64,000 bases of DNA, taken from positions 1-64,000 of the forward strand of contig JBOHFI010000013.1 in NCBI GenBank assembly GCA_050699595.1, in the 5' to 3' direction. Below, piece after piece: positions 33,420 through 41,770 of the stretch (position 1 is the stretch's first letter; each line of letters opens with the position of its first letter). A model generated the notes under the pieces. It searched no databases. It saw only the letters and a list, made by a program, of their open reading frames with translations, and had not been told where the DNA came from. The stretch comes from GCA-003244245 sp050699595. Lineage in GTDB: Bacteria; Actinomycetota; Actinomycetes; Mycobacteriales; Pseudonocardiaceae. The position numbers and the translations under genes were made by a program.

Positions 33420-34744
33420 CACACCACGCCCTGGTAGCCCTCGAGTGCCTCGAAGTCGGCGCCGAGTCGACCGTGCAGGTCGTACACGACGCGCGGTCTC
33501 GCCTGAACCACTGCGCCGACCACGTGCGGGTCAACGCTCGAGACCACCGCGACCTGGGCGCCTTCCAGGGCGTTGGAGGCGCCGTCGTGCAACACCTTCT
33601 GCAAGTGGGGCAGGCGAGACTGGATGTAACGGAGGTTTGCTCCGTTCAGCTGGGCCGGATGGACTATGGGGTCATGGATGCGCACGTCGATGCCCTTGCC
33701 GATCAGGATCTCAGCGAGCGCGACATTCGGGCTCTCCCGCAGGTCGTCGGTCTGATGCTTGAACGACAAACCGAGTAGCGCGACCCGCCGGTTCGTGTTG
33801 CCGTTCTCCTCCACGGAGCGCAGGACGCGGGCCGCGAGGTCGCGGATGAGCATCTCGTTGGATACGAGCGCCCCCTGCAGCACCGGGAGGTCCACGGAGT
33901 TCATGCGGGCGAGGTGCAGCAGGCTGCGGAGGTCCTTCGGCAGGCAGGAGCCGCCGAAGGCGAAACCGGGACGCAGGTAGGCCGAGGAGATGTTCAATTC
34001 ATGGTCCTGAACGAAGACATCCATGACCTCTCGCGCGTCCACTCCCAGCAATCGGTACAGGTGGGAGAGCTCGTTGGTGAAGGACACCTTGAGCGCGTGG
34101 AAGGCGTTGCAGGCGTACTTGATGCTCTCGGCCGCACGGATCGGGACGACGTGCACCGCGCAGTCGAGGAATCCGAAGAGCTCATGCACCGCAGCCGTCG
34201 CCTCGGGTGTGCCACCGATCACGAGAAAGGGCGGGTTGAAGAAATCAGCCACGCTCGAGCCCTCCCTGAGGAACTCGGGGCACATCGCCACCTGGAGGTC
34301 AGAGCCGACCTTGCGCCTGGAGGACGACTCGAGCAGCGGCACGACGATCTCTTCGACCGTGCCCGGCGGCACAGTCGAACGGATGACCACGGTGTGTGGA
34401 CGGTCCGAGCCCGCCAGCGCCGCCCCGATCTCCTCCATGACTCGGCGGACCTGGGTCAGGTCAGTGCTGCCGTTGCCGGCCGAGGGGGTGCCGACACACA
34501 CCAGGGAAAGGTCGGCGGACTCCAGGCCGACCCGCACCGACTCGGTGGCCCGCAGGGTGCCCGCGGCCACCGCCGCAGCCACCAGCGAGTCCAGGCCGGG
34601 TTCGATGACTGGTGACCGGCTCTCGTTCAGTGCCGCCACCTTGCCCGCGTCGGTGTCGACGCCGACGACGTGCCGGCCGCTGCCGGCCAGACAGGCCGCA
34701 GTCACGGACCCGACGTAACCCAGTCCGAACAGTGTGACGTTCAC
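33416..34744 (-). CDS. UDP-glucose/GDP-mannose 6-dehydrogenase
   Basis: 442 residues. The amino end NVTLFGLGYVGSVTAACLA is the NAD-binding fold. The active-site segment GFAFGGSCLPKDLRSL holds the catalytic cysteine (about residue 265), and KYACNAFHALKVSFTNEL is the central helix. The pattern GGSCLPKD is that of AlgD/Ugd enzymes, giving GDP-mannuronate or UDP-glucuronate. The GTG at 34744 is preferred because AGAAGTAGG lies 7 nt upstream and it places the Rossmann fold at the very amino end; an ATG at 34762 would add six residues. It supplies the uronate presumably amidated by AsnB. Confidence 0.91.
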   Translation of the reverse strand: MNVTLFGLGYVGSVTAACLAGSGRHVVGVDTDAGKVAALNESRSPVIEPGLDSLVAAAVAAGTLRATESVRVGLESADLSLVCVGTPSAGNGSTDLTQVRRVMEEIGAALAGSDRPHTVVIRSTVPPGTVEEIVVPLLESSSRRKVGSDLQVAMCPEFLREGSSVADFFNPPFLVIGGTPEATAAVHELFGFLDCAVHVVPIRAAESIKYACNAFHALKVSFTNELSHLYRLLGVDAREVMDVFVQDHELNISSAYLRPGFAFGGSCLPKDLRSLLHLARMNSVDLPVLQGALVSNEMLIRDLAARVLRSVEENGNTNRRVALLGLSFKHQTDDLRESPNVALAEILIGKGIDVRIHDPIVHPAQLNGANLRYIQSRLPHLQKVLHDGASNALEGAQVAVVSSVDPHVVGAVVQARPRVVYDLHGRLGADFEALEGYQGVVW

Positions 34745-34751
34745 GAGATAC

Positions 34752-36206
34752 CTACTTCTCATCAGGGGCGGCGGAATGTTTCAGAACGGATAGGCTGTTG
34801 CCGGCCTGCACGGGTCGCCGGTCTTGCAGCGGAGACTCGCCGGCTGTGGCGTGCCGCCCCCGCAGAACCGTGTGCAGCCCATCCCACAACGTGCCGTCGG
34901 AGCGGTCTCTCGGATCGGGCGCGACGAGCACCACCCCGATCGCGGAGATCTCCGAATGGGCAAGCTGGCGCGCGATGGTGTGCAGCCCGAGCGTGGTCGC
35001 GTAGCCGGCGCGGACGACCAGCAACGTCTCGGCGCCGAGACGGCCGAGGTCGGTCCAGGACGTCCCGGGCCCGACTGATCCGACCCCGAGGTAGAGTTCC
35101 GGCCCCCGGACCGGGGAAGACTGGTCGGGGGGAAGATCGGCGACGTCCACGATCCTTACCGGGCACTCGGGAGCGAGCTGTGCGGCGATGTCGAGTGCAA
35201 GAGCCGCGGCTGTGCCAGGGCAGCCGATCTCGAGCAGCGATATCGACGGGTGAGCGTCGCGGACGACCCGGGCGAGCGTCGCGGCCACCCGCTGCCTCCC
35301 CCGGACATGACGCGAACTGCGCCGCAACCGCTGCGGGCCGCGAGGGGGACTGGGCAGCTGGACGATAATCGACACGCCCAGCTCGGCGGCGATGTCACGT
35401 CGCAGGACGGGACGGTCCCCGGTCACGCAGAGGACCGCCGCCACCGCGAGCCCCAGGCCCAGGCCCAGTACGAGACCCACACCGGTGTTGGTCACGCCGG
35501 TCCGGAGCAGGCTGATCGGGACCGCGCGGGGCGGGTCCACGACTCGGGTTCCGGCGGTGACGGTGGGGGCTCCGATGCCGGCGTCCTCAACCTTCTGATC
35601 CAGGCTCAGGATCTGTGACGCGAGGCCGGCCCGGACGTTGTACAGCGCATCGAGCTGGGCGGGCGCGGTGGTCGAGGAAATCGAGTTGTTGACCATCGCG
35701 AGGGTGCCTTCCAGCCGTCCTCGTGCGTCGAGCAGTGCTTTGGTCTGCGCGTCAAACGCAGCTTTGGTTCGCATGAGGTGGTTGGCGATGACAACGTCGG
35801 CGAGGGCCTGGGCTCGGCGCACCGCGTCGCCACCACTCGCTCCCGTTACGGTGATCTCCAGCACGTTCGGGGTCACGGCCACGCAGCGATAGGTGGTGAG
35901 AAAGTCTCCGGGACGCTCGTTGACCCGGATTTTCTCCAGCGCCGCTCCGGCGACCTCGCTGGTCTGACAGAGGGCGACGTCGGTGTCTATCAGGGTCTTG
36001 TTGTTCCCCTGCTGGTCGTCCGCATGGACGACCAGCAGGCGGGTGACCGCCGTCGGAGGGGGCGGAAACACGACGGTCAACAGCACCCCGACGAACAGCC
36101 CCAGCAGCGCGAAAAACGTCCACATACGCCGTCGCCAGCGAACTCCCGCAGCAAGACGCTCCAGGTCGAGTAACGGCCCCACCATCGACGTGCTGTCCCG
36201 CGTCAC
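34752..36206 (-). CDS. Wzz-type chain-length protein with degenerate kinase-like C-terminus
   Basis: 484 residues. Two membrane helices (FFALLGLFVGVLLTVVFP near residue 35, VGLVLGLGLGLAVAAVLCV near 240) frame an extracytoplasmic domain with coiled-coil character, the layout of polysaccharide co-polymerases. A cytoplasmic domain of about 200 residues resembles a BY-kinase/P-loop fold, but the place of the Walker A motif reads LLEIGCPGTAAALALDIA, without the G-K-S/T. No tyrosine cluster is present. It probably regulates chain length without kinase activity. It is coupled to a second Wzz-like gene upstream by GTGA overlap. Confidence 0.78.
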   Translation of the reverse strand: MTRDSTSMVGPLLDLERLAAGVRWRRRMWTFFALLGLFVGVLLTVVFPPPPTAVTRLLVVHADDQQGNNKTLIDTDVALCQTSEVAGAALEKIRVNERPGDFLTTYRCVAVTPNVLEITVTGASGGDAVRRAQALADVVIANHLMRTKAAFDAQTKALLDARGRLEGTLAMVNNSISSTTAPAQLDALYNVRAGLASQILSLDQKVEDAGIGAPTVTAGTRVVDPPRAVPISLLRTGVTNTGVGLVLGLGLGLAVAAVLCVTGDRPVLRRDIAAELGVSIIVQLPSPPRGPQRLRRSSRHVRGRQRVAATLARVVRDAHPSISLLEIGCPGTAAALALDIAAQLAPECPVRIVDVADLPPDQSSPVRGPELYLGVGSVGPGTSWTDLGRLGAETLLVVRAGYATTLGLHTIARQLAHSEISAIGVVLVAPDPRDRSDGTLWDGLHTVLRGRHATAGESPLQDRRPVQAGNSLSVLKHSAAPDEK

Positions 36207-37648
36207 GCCGGACCCCTGCCCGCACGGCCGCGCGGCGGTCCGACCGCTGCACTCAGCCGTGACTGCTCACGGTCGACGTCCTCGGCCTCGGCGACCCTGG
36301 GCAGCACCATGAGTACCCCCGCGGCCGGATGGCCCGCATCGTGACATGCCTGCGCGACGACGAGCAGCTCCCACGCAGTCCTCGTCCCCGATGTCACCGC
36401 CACCAGAACCCCCGACACGTCGTGAGAGTCGGGAATGGTCGGCCGCGCGGCGGAAACGGGCACGACGCTGAGCAGTGCGGCGTGTGTCGATCGGTCCTGA
36501 TCCGCCTCGATCGCAAGCCGACCCACTGCTCGAGCAGCAAGCTCGTCATCCTCGACGATGACGACGAGTAGCCTGAGCGACTCGTCCGGCACTCTCCGCA
36601 ACCGGGCGAGCACCCGGCGATAGCGCAGGTACTCCAGCGACTGATCGCCGCTCCCTGTGATCCGCTCGACATCCCACGGGGCACCGTCGTGCAGCAACCG
36701 CTGGAGCAAGGGCCGCCGGCCGCCGGGGTCGCGCCCGTTCGACGAACCGTTCGACGACGGCGTGACCGCCACTTCGGCGGGAGCCTCCACGGTGCCGAGG
36801 ACGGGCGCGCCCAGCGCGGCCGCGATGTCCGAGCCGCGCCACAACCGGCGGTCGGCCTGCCGAACCGCGACCAGGACGAAGGCGCCGAGCATGGTGCCGA
36901 GCACCGCCCCGCCGGCAACCAGCTGGAGGCGGATCGGCGTCAGAGGAGCTGGCGGCGCCACCGGCGGCTCGATGACGCTGAAGTTCTCCCGGCTGGCCGC
37001 GGCCTGCGCCTGAGCCGCAGCGATACGTCCATTGAGGTCGTCCAGCTCCTTCACCGCGTCCGTCTGATTGCTGCGCAGTTGCTGCAGCTCGGCGCGCGCC
37101 GCGGCGCCCTGCGCGTTGGCCGCGTTCAGCACCCCGGCCGACCCCTGCAGCTCACTGATCCGCTGGCTCATGTCCGCGACCTGCTTTTGCAGGCTGTCCC
37201 TGCGCGGTGTGAGCACCTCACCGGAGGCGCTGGCGGACTGGGTCATGATCTCGGCTGAGAACGCGACATATTGCTGGGTCACCCCTTGCGCGAGCTGACG
37301 CGCCCTCTCGGGGCTGTCCGCCGTGGCCTTGATCTCGATCACGTTTCCACCGGCGACCGCGGCCGTCACCGAGTCGCGCAGACCAGGCCCGTCGACGCCC
37401 CACTTCAGCCCAGCGGCCGCGCGGTCGAGAACCACCAAGCTCATCGCTATCTGGGCCTCGCTGAGCACTCGGGCCGCGTCGGGACCGCCCAGCACCAGCA
37501 CCCGGCTGCTGGACTCGTAGGTCGTCGGCCACAGCAGCGAGGCACTGGCGCCGACGACCGCACCCAACGTCGCGAGAGCGAGCAACAACCGCCACCGTCT
37601 CCGCAGGATCTGTCCGACCACGGACAGGCGCACCACATCGTCACTCAA
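36203..37648 (-). CDS. Wzz-type chain-length protein with degenerate kinase-like C-terminus
   Basis: 481 residues. A basic cytoplasmic start leads into a membrane helix (LLLALATLGAVVGASASLL). A periplasmic-type domain with a long coiled coil follows (DSLQKQVADMSQRISELQG), then a second helix (VAGGAVLGTMLGAFVLVAV near residue 265) and a cytoplasmic domain. As in the next gene, the latter has the look of a P-loop fold without Walker A (LLVVIVEDDELAARAVGRLA). The start is TTG with AGGGAA about 8 nt upstream. It is the first gene of the operon running to the beta-helix protein. Confidence 0.78.
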   Translation of the reverse strand: MSDDVVRLSVVGQILRRRWRLLLALATLGAVVGASASLLWPTTYESSSRVLVLGGPDAARVLSEAQIAMSLVVLDRAAAGLKWGVDGPGLRDSVTAAVAGGNVIEIKATADSPERARQLAQGVTQQYVAFSAEIMTQSASASGEVLTPRRDSLQKQVADMSQRISELQGSAGVLNAANAQGAAARAELQQLRSNQTDAVKELDDLNGRIAAAQAQAAASRENFSVIEPPVAPPAPLTPIRLQLVAGGAVLGTMLGAFVLVAVRQADRRLWRGSDIAAALGAPVLGTVEAPAEVAVTPSSNGSSNGRDPGGRRPLLQRLLHDGAPWDVERITGSGDQSLEYLRYRRVLARLRRVPDESLRLLVVIVEDDELAARAVGRLAIEADQDRSTHAALLSVVPVSAARPTIPDSHDVSGVLVAVTSGTRTAWELLVVAQACHDAGHPAAGVLMVLPRVAEAEDVDREQSRLSAAVGPPRGRAGRGPA

Positions 37649-38003
37649 AGCCGGGTTTCCCTGTCAATGAGTGCTGCCCAATCATCCCCGGGGGCCGTGC
37701 CCTATTAGTGCCGCGACTGGTCTGGGAACCCCGGCTGACGGCGCAGACCCGCGCACCGGGCGCTTGCGTGAATCTGACTCCGTTCCCCACCGGACTCGTC
37801 TCCTTTCCCGGCGACGGCCGGTCATCTATCACGGTTATCGCACGCGGTTACGGCCGGCGTTACAACAGGGGAGTTTTATGGCGACTGCGGAAAAATCCGC
37901 GTGTCGGGCGTGACCCATGGAGACGAGCGAGTGACCCAGAGTCCTTTATCGCTCACCAATAGTAAAGCCTTGTATGCATCCTGATGCGCCCGGGTATGGC
38001 CGC
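37649..38003. promoter_or_regulatory. Promoter region of the second cluster B operon
   Basis: 355 bp without a convincing gene, between the flippase stop and the first Wzz-like start. On the plus strand it contains repeated GGTTA(T/C) boxes, CGGTTATCG, CGGTTACGG and CGTTACAA (about 37830-37866). The same kind of box occurs upstream of the cluster C operon. It lies about 190 bp before the start, so it could be an operator of the leftward promoter. No clear -10 was assigned. Confidence 0.4.
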
Positions 38004-39314
38004 CTACGGGTCACTTTCGGCCTGGTTGTGACGGTGGTGACGGCCGCCCGCCGGAAAGTAGACCGCGGGCCGAAGACGGAGCCGTCGGTAGGCCACAGCG
38101 ACGCCCACGGTGTACGCGGCACCGGCCACGACGGCCGCCAACCCGGCGCCGGTGAGGCCGAAGGAGTTCGTGAGCACGATTATCCCCGTGAGCGACACGA
38201 TCGCGCTGGCCGCCCGCAGCGCCCACAGCTGCCTCATCTGGCCGGCTGCTTTCAGGGCCACGCCGAACCCGAACCCGACCGCTGAGATAATGTAATCAAC
38301 CGCGACCAGCTGGGTGATGACGGCTGCGCCGGTGAACTTCTCACCGTAGGTAAGCCGGAGCATCGGTACCGCGAGGATCGCCGCGATGCCGCAGTACAGG
38401 GCGGTCAGAGCGACGACGGCGGCAGTCAGCCGCAGCGTGTAGGCGGCGAGACCCGGCATGCCGTGCTGTCGTAGCCGGCGCACGCACTCGGGCAGTCCGA
38501 CGTTGCCGCCGACGAGGAAGATCACTATTACTGGTCCGATGAAGCTGGCGCCGGCCCGGTACACGCCGAACCCCGCCGTCCCAAGCAGCACCGGCAAGAG
38601 GAACAGGTACCCCTGGTTGGACAGGAAGGCGGTGCCGAACTCCGCGAGGAACCAGCGGCTGCGAGGCCACAGGGCACGAAGGTGCGCGATTCCGCCGCGG
38701 CCGGTCACGCGGACGTGGACCTGGCCCAGCCCGACGAGCGCCCCGGCAGTGGCCCCGATGCCCCACGTGGCAAGGAATGCCGAGACGCTGCCGACATGGA
38801 GCACGAAGAGCCCGAGCGTGGCGGTTCCCTGTACCACAGCGAACACGACGTCGCTGATGAGCGCGCGATCTGGGCGTCGCAGCCGGAAGGCCATCAAACG
38901 GCAGTAGTCCTGCACGAGCAGGCTCGGTATCCACGGCGCCAGAGCGAGCGTCGATACCGGGTTGAGACCGGCGAGCCCCATGACGCTTCCGGCCACGGCG
39001 ACGAGACCGGCCCCACCGACGCCCAGAGTAAGGGAAGCGAGCAGGCCCTCTCGCAGCTCAGCGTTCTCGCTGTCCAGGGAGCCACCGACGGTCATCGGCT
39101 CGGTGACGAGGGCGCGGTTGGTGCCGACGACGACTAGCCAGATGAGAAACGCGATACCGAACGCCCCCAGGGCATCAGCGCCACCCGCGCGGGCGATCAG
39201 CACCCCGACGATGAAATTGGACGCCGAGGAGACGAGCTGGTCCGCCAGCGTCAGCACAGGCCGTCGGCTACCGCCGGTGCGCCGATGCCGCGCCGGGAGA
39301 GCCTGCTCGGTCAA
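38004..39314 (-). CDS. Wzx-like polysaccharide flippase (MATE/MOP superfamily)
   Basis: 436 residues, almost entirely hydrophobic with about 12 membrane helices. A conserved early helix-loop (LADQLVSSASNFIVGVLIARAGGADALGAFGIAF) is typical of O-antigen/teichuronic acid flippases. It would move the undecaprenyl-diphosphate-linked repeat unit to the outer face. It is the last gene of the first cluster B operon, 3 bp after the GT4 gene. No signature of transported sugar can be read. Confidence 0.84.
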   Translation of the reverse strand: MTEQALPARHRRTGGSRRPVLTLADQLVSSASNFIVGVLIARAGGADALGAFGIAFLIWLVVVGTNRALVTEPMTVGGSLDSENAELREGLLASLTLGVGGAGLVAVAGSVMGLAGLNPVSTLALAPWIPSLLVQDYCRLMAFRLRRPDRALISDVVFAVVQGTATLGLFVLHVGSVSAFLATWGIGATAGALVGLGQVHVRVTGRGGIAHLRALWPRSRWFLAEFGTAFLSNQGYLFLLPVLLGTAGFGVYRAGASFIGPVIVIFLVGGNVGLPECVRRLRQHGMPGLAAYTLRLTAAVVALTALYCGIAAILAVPMLRLTYGEKFTGAAVITQLVAVDYIISAVGFGFGVALKAAGQMRQLWALRAASAIVSLTGIIVLTNSFGLTGAGLAAVVAGAAYTVGVAVAYRRLRLRPAVYFPAGGRHHRHNQAESDP

Positions 39315-39317
39315 CAG

Positions 39318-40529
39318 CTACTCACAGAAGCTAGGGCCGGCGATGGCGGCCTCATAGCCGGCGACCAGCGCGGCAAGACCCACGGCCGGTGTGAAGCTTG
39401 CTTCGTAGCGGCGGCGGGCAGCGTCGCCGAACTCCAGGTTGCGATTGACGTCGGCCAGGACACGACGCAGGCAGTCCGCCAGCGAGACGGCGTCCCCGGG
39501 CCGGTGCAGCATTCCCGTCACCCCGTCGTGCACAAGTTCGACGAACGCGCCGTGGGCGGAGGCGACAGCAGGGACGGCGGCCGCCATCGCCTCCACCACC
39601 ACGAGACCGAAGGACTCCATCCAGGCAGAAGGTGCCACCACCGCGGCTGAGCGCGCCGTGAGTTCACTACACTCTGTGTTGTCCCGGAGGCCCAGGTACT
39701 GGACATCATCGCGGTCCCGCGCCCACCGCGTCACCTCCGCCTGCAGGGGTCCCGTGCCGGCGAGCACCAGCGGCACCCCGAGTCCGCCGGCCGCGGCGAT
39801 CCGGTCCCAGGCGGTCATCAGAAGCCGAAGGCCCTTCTCCTCGCTCAGTCGACCGAGGTAGAGCACATGCTCGCCCGGCCCGGAACGGCGGATGCCCGAA
39901 TCGACGACGAAGTTGTGCTTGACGACCAGCCGCTCCGTCGGCATGCCCGCCTGGATGAAAATCGTGCGCTGCGCGTCGGAGATGCAGAAAAAGCGCACCA
40001 CGGTCGACCACCAGCGGTGCCGGTTGACGGCCAGGTTGACGGTGACAGGAACGGTGGCCAGACGGGAGCCGCGGTAGCACCCGTGGCGAAGCGCGGGCAG
40101 CGGAAGCCTACCGGTGCAGTCGGTGCACACGTTGCCGTCGCGGTAGAGGGTGCCACTCGGGCACACCATCAAGTAGTTGTGCAACGTCGCCACGGTCGGC
40201 ACGCCGAATTCGGCGCAAGCCGCCAGAACCGACGGGCTCAGCAGCGGGAAAGTGCTGTGGACGTGCACGACATCCGGTCGCTGCGCATGGAGTCGAGCTG
40301 TGAGCTCAGCCCGCGCCGTCGCGTTCCAGGGCACTTGCAGCGCAACCATGGCTTTGCCCAACCGGGACATCGACGCGATATCATCACTGTGCCGCGCGAA
40401 CACGCTGACGTGATGCCCAGCGTCGGCGAGCAAGGACATCTCCTGCTCGACGACCCGGTCCTCCCCGCTCGGCTGGCCGGACCGGTACCAGTTGTGGACC
40501 ACAAGCACCCGTAGCCGCCGCGCGCTCAT
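39318..40529 (-). CDS. Glycosyltransferase family 4
   Basis: 403 residues. The start RVLVVHNWYRSGQPSGEDRV is characteristic of a GT4 subgroup of capsule loci. A cysteine cluster (MVCPSG ... VCTDCTGR ... HGCY, about residues 118-146) is the zinc-binding insert found in that subgroup. The donor domain has VLYLGRLSEEKGLRLL and a final E-x7-E block (SAWMESFGLVVVEAMA). The ATG overlaps the polymerase stop (ATGA). Substrates are unknown. Confidence 0.88.
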   Translation of the reverse strand: MSARRLRVLVVHNWYRSGQPSGEDRVVEQEMSLLADAGHHVSVFARHSDDIASMSRLGKAMVALQVPWNATARAELTARLHAQRPDVVHVHSTFPLLSPSVLAACAEFGVPTVATLHNYLMVCPSGTLYRDGNVCTDCTGRLPLPALRHGCYRGSRLATVPVTVNLAVNRHRWWSTVVRFFCISDAQRTIFIQAGMPTERLVVKHNFVVDSGIRRSGPGEHVLYLGRLSEEKGLRLLMTAWDRIAAAGGLGVPLVLAGTGPLQAEVTRWARDRDDVQYLGLRDNTECSELTARSAAVVAPSAWMESFGLVVVEAMAAAVPAVASAHGAFVELVHDGVTGMLHRPGDAVSLADCLRRVLADVNRNLEFGDAARRRYEASFTPAVGLAALVAGYEAAIAGPSFCE

Positions 40530-41770
40530 CCCGGCGCCCGCGCTGACAGAGCCGAGACAGCAGCAGCGGGAGCGCCTGGGCTCAGCAGCGAGGCCGCCAC
40601 GGCCAGGTGCAGCAGGTACGGGGAGGCATCGCCCAGCCCGGACTCCGTGTACGACGCGCTCACGCAGTACAGGATCAGGAAAACCGCGCATGCCCTGGCC
40701 GGGGACGGTGGCCGCAATGCCGCTGCGACGAGCAAGCCGACGAGCATGGCCGCGACGATCGCGACACCGACGAATCCCTGATCGTTATAGGTCGCAAGCC
40801 AGCTGCTGTCGATCGAAAGGCCGTTGAACGACTTGTCCGTCAGACCCACGCCGAGCATCCGCTGCCCTAGGGAACGATCCTGCGCCAGGAGATGGTCCCA
40901 GACCGTCTGCCGTCCGGTCAGGGTGCCCAACGTCGCCGCGTCCTGCCCGCGCGTCAACCACGCCTGCACGACCGACCCCGCGGTCACGGCGACGAGACCA
41001 CCAAACCCCGCTACCACCACCAAAGCGCGGCGGGCCCGCGCATTGCTGAGCGTGAGCGTGAGACCGACGCCGGCCACCGCGACCACGAGGCCGATGGTGG
41101 CCGTCCGAGTATGGCTGAGCAGCAGAGTGACGATAGCCGGCGGCACGATCCAGGCCACGCTCCGGCCGTCGATGCTGCGTGTGAGCCACAACACGATGGT
41201 GAGCCCGGCAACCACCGCGCCGTACTGGCCCACCTGCGGAGGGGGAATGGGCCACAACGTCCCGGTGAGACGTCCGTCGTTCTGTGCTGACAACGCGGCC
41301 CCAGGGGAGGCGACGAGGCCGACCAGCACGAGGAGAAGCACTGCGGCAAGGCTCCGAATGTGATGGCGAACGAAGGTGAGCTCACCTCGCCACCAGCCGG
41401 AGAGCAGCCACAGTGTTGCGACGAACACCACCAGGCGGAAACAACGGAACAGCGCTCCCAACCCGGATTCCAGGCGCAAGCTGGAGGCGATGCTCACGAT
41501 CACCAAGAGACTCAGGAGTAGCAGGTACAGGTTGGGCCGAACACGCACGCGCGGATTGAGCACGAGAGCCAACCCCAGCGCGCCCACCAGAGAGCCCATG
41601 GTGATGACCTGCGCTACCCGACGCGGGAGAGGAACGATCGTCGCCACATCGGTGTAGGCGAGGGTGTTGACCAATAGTAGCGCCCAGACGGCTCCGACCA
41701 GCCGGGGAGTGCTCGCGTCGGAACGGAATGGGCTGACACCCGGATCGGTCCGGGTGTCAGCCATGTCCAT
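40526..41770 (-). CDS. Wzy/O-antigen ligase-like polymerase
   Basis: 414 residues with about ten membrane helices and one large extracytoplasmic loop. The loop segment QTVWDHLLAQDRSLGQRMLG, then YNDQGFVGVAIVAAML, matches the O-antigen ligase/polymerase (Wzy_C) pattern. It would link repeat units on the outer leaflet. The start ATG at 41770 has GGAGCGGGGG about 7 nt upstream and overlaps the end of the fused transferase gene by 14 nt. The topology fits better than a longer frame whose first 85 residues are unlike the family. Confidence 0.82.
   Translation of the reverse strand: MDMADTRTDPGVSPFRSDASTPRLVGAVWALLLVNTLAYTDVATIVPLPRRVAQVITMGSLVGALGLALVLNPRVRVRPNLYLLLLSLLVIVSIASSLRLESGLGALFRCFRLVVFVATLWLLSGWWRGELTFVRHHIRSLAAVLLLVLVGLVASPGAALSAQNDGRLTGTLWPIPPPQVGQYGAVVAGLTIVLWLTRSIDGRSVAWIVPPAIVTLLLSHTRTATIGLVVAVAGVGLTLTLSNARARRALVVVAGFGGLVAVTAGSVVQAWLTRGQDAATLGTLTGRQTVWDHLLAQDRSLGQRMLGVGLTDKSFNGLSIDSSWLATYNDQGFVGVAIVAAMLVGLLVAAALRPPSPARACAVFLILYCVSASYTESGLGDASPYLLHLAVAASLLSPGAPAAAVSALSARAPG

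Noticed and set aside
37671..37962. Two overlapping short plus-strand frames in the cluster B promoter region
   Set aside because: No ribosome-binding site, no family pattern, and the region fits a promoter/operator with GGTTAC boxes better.
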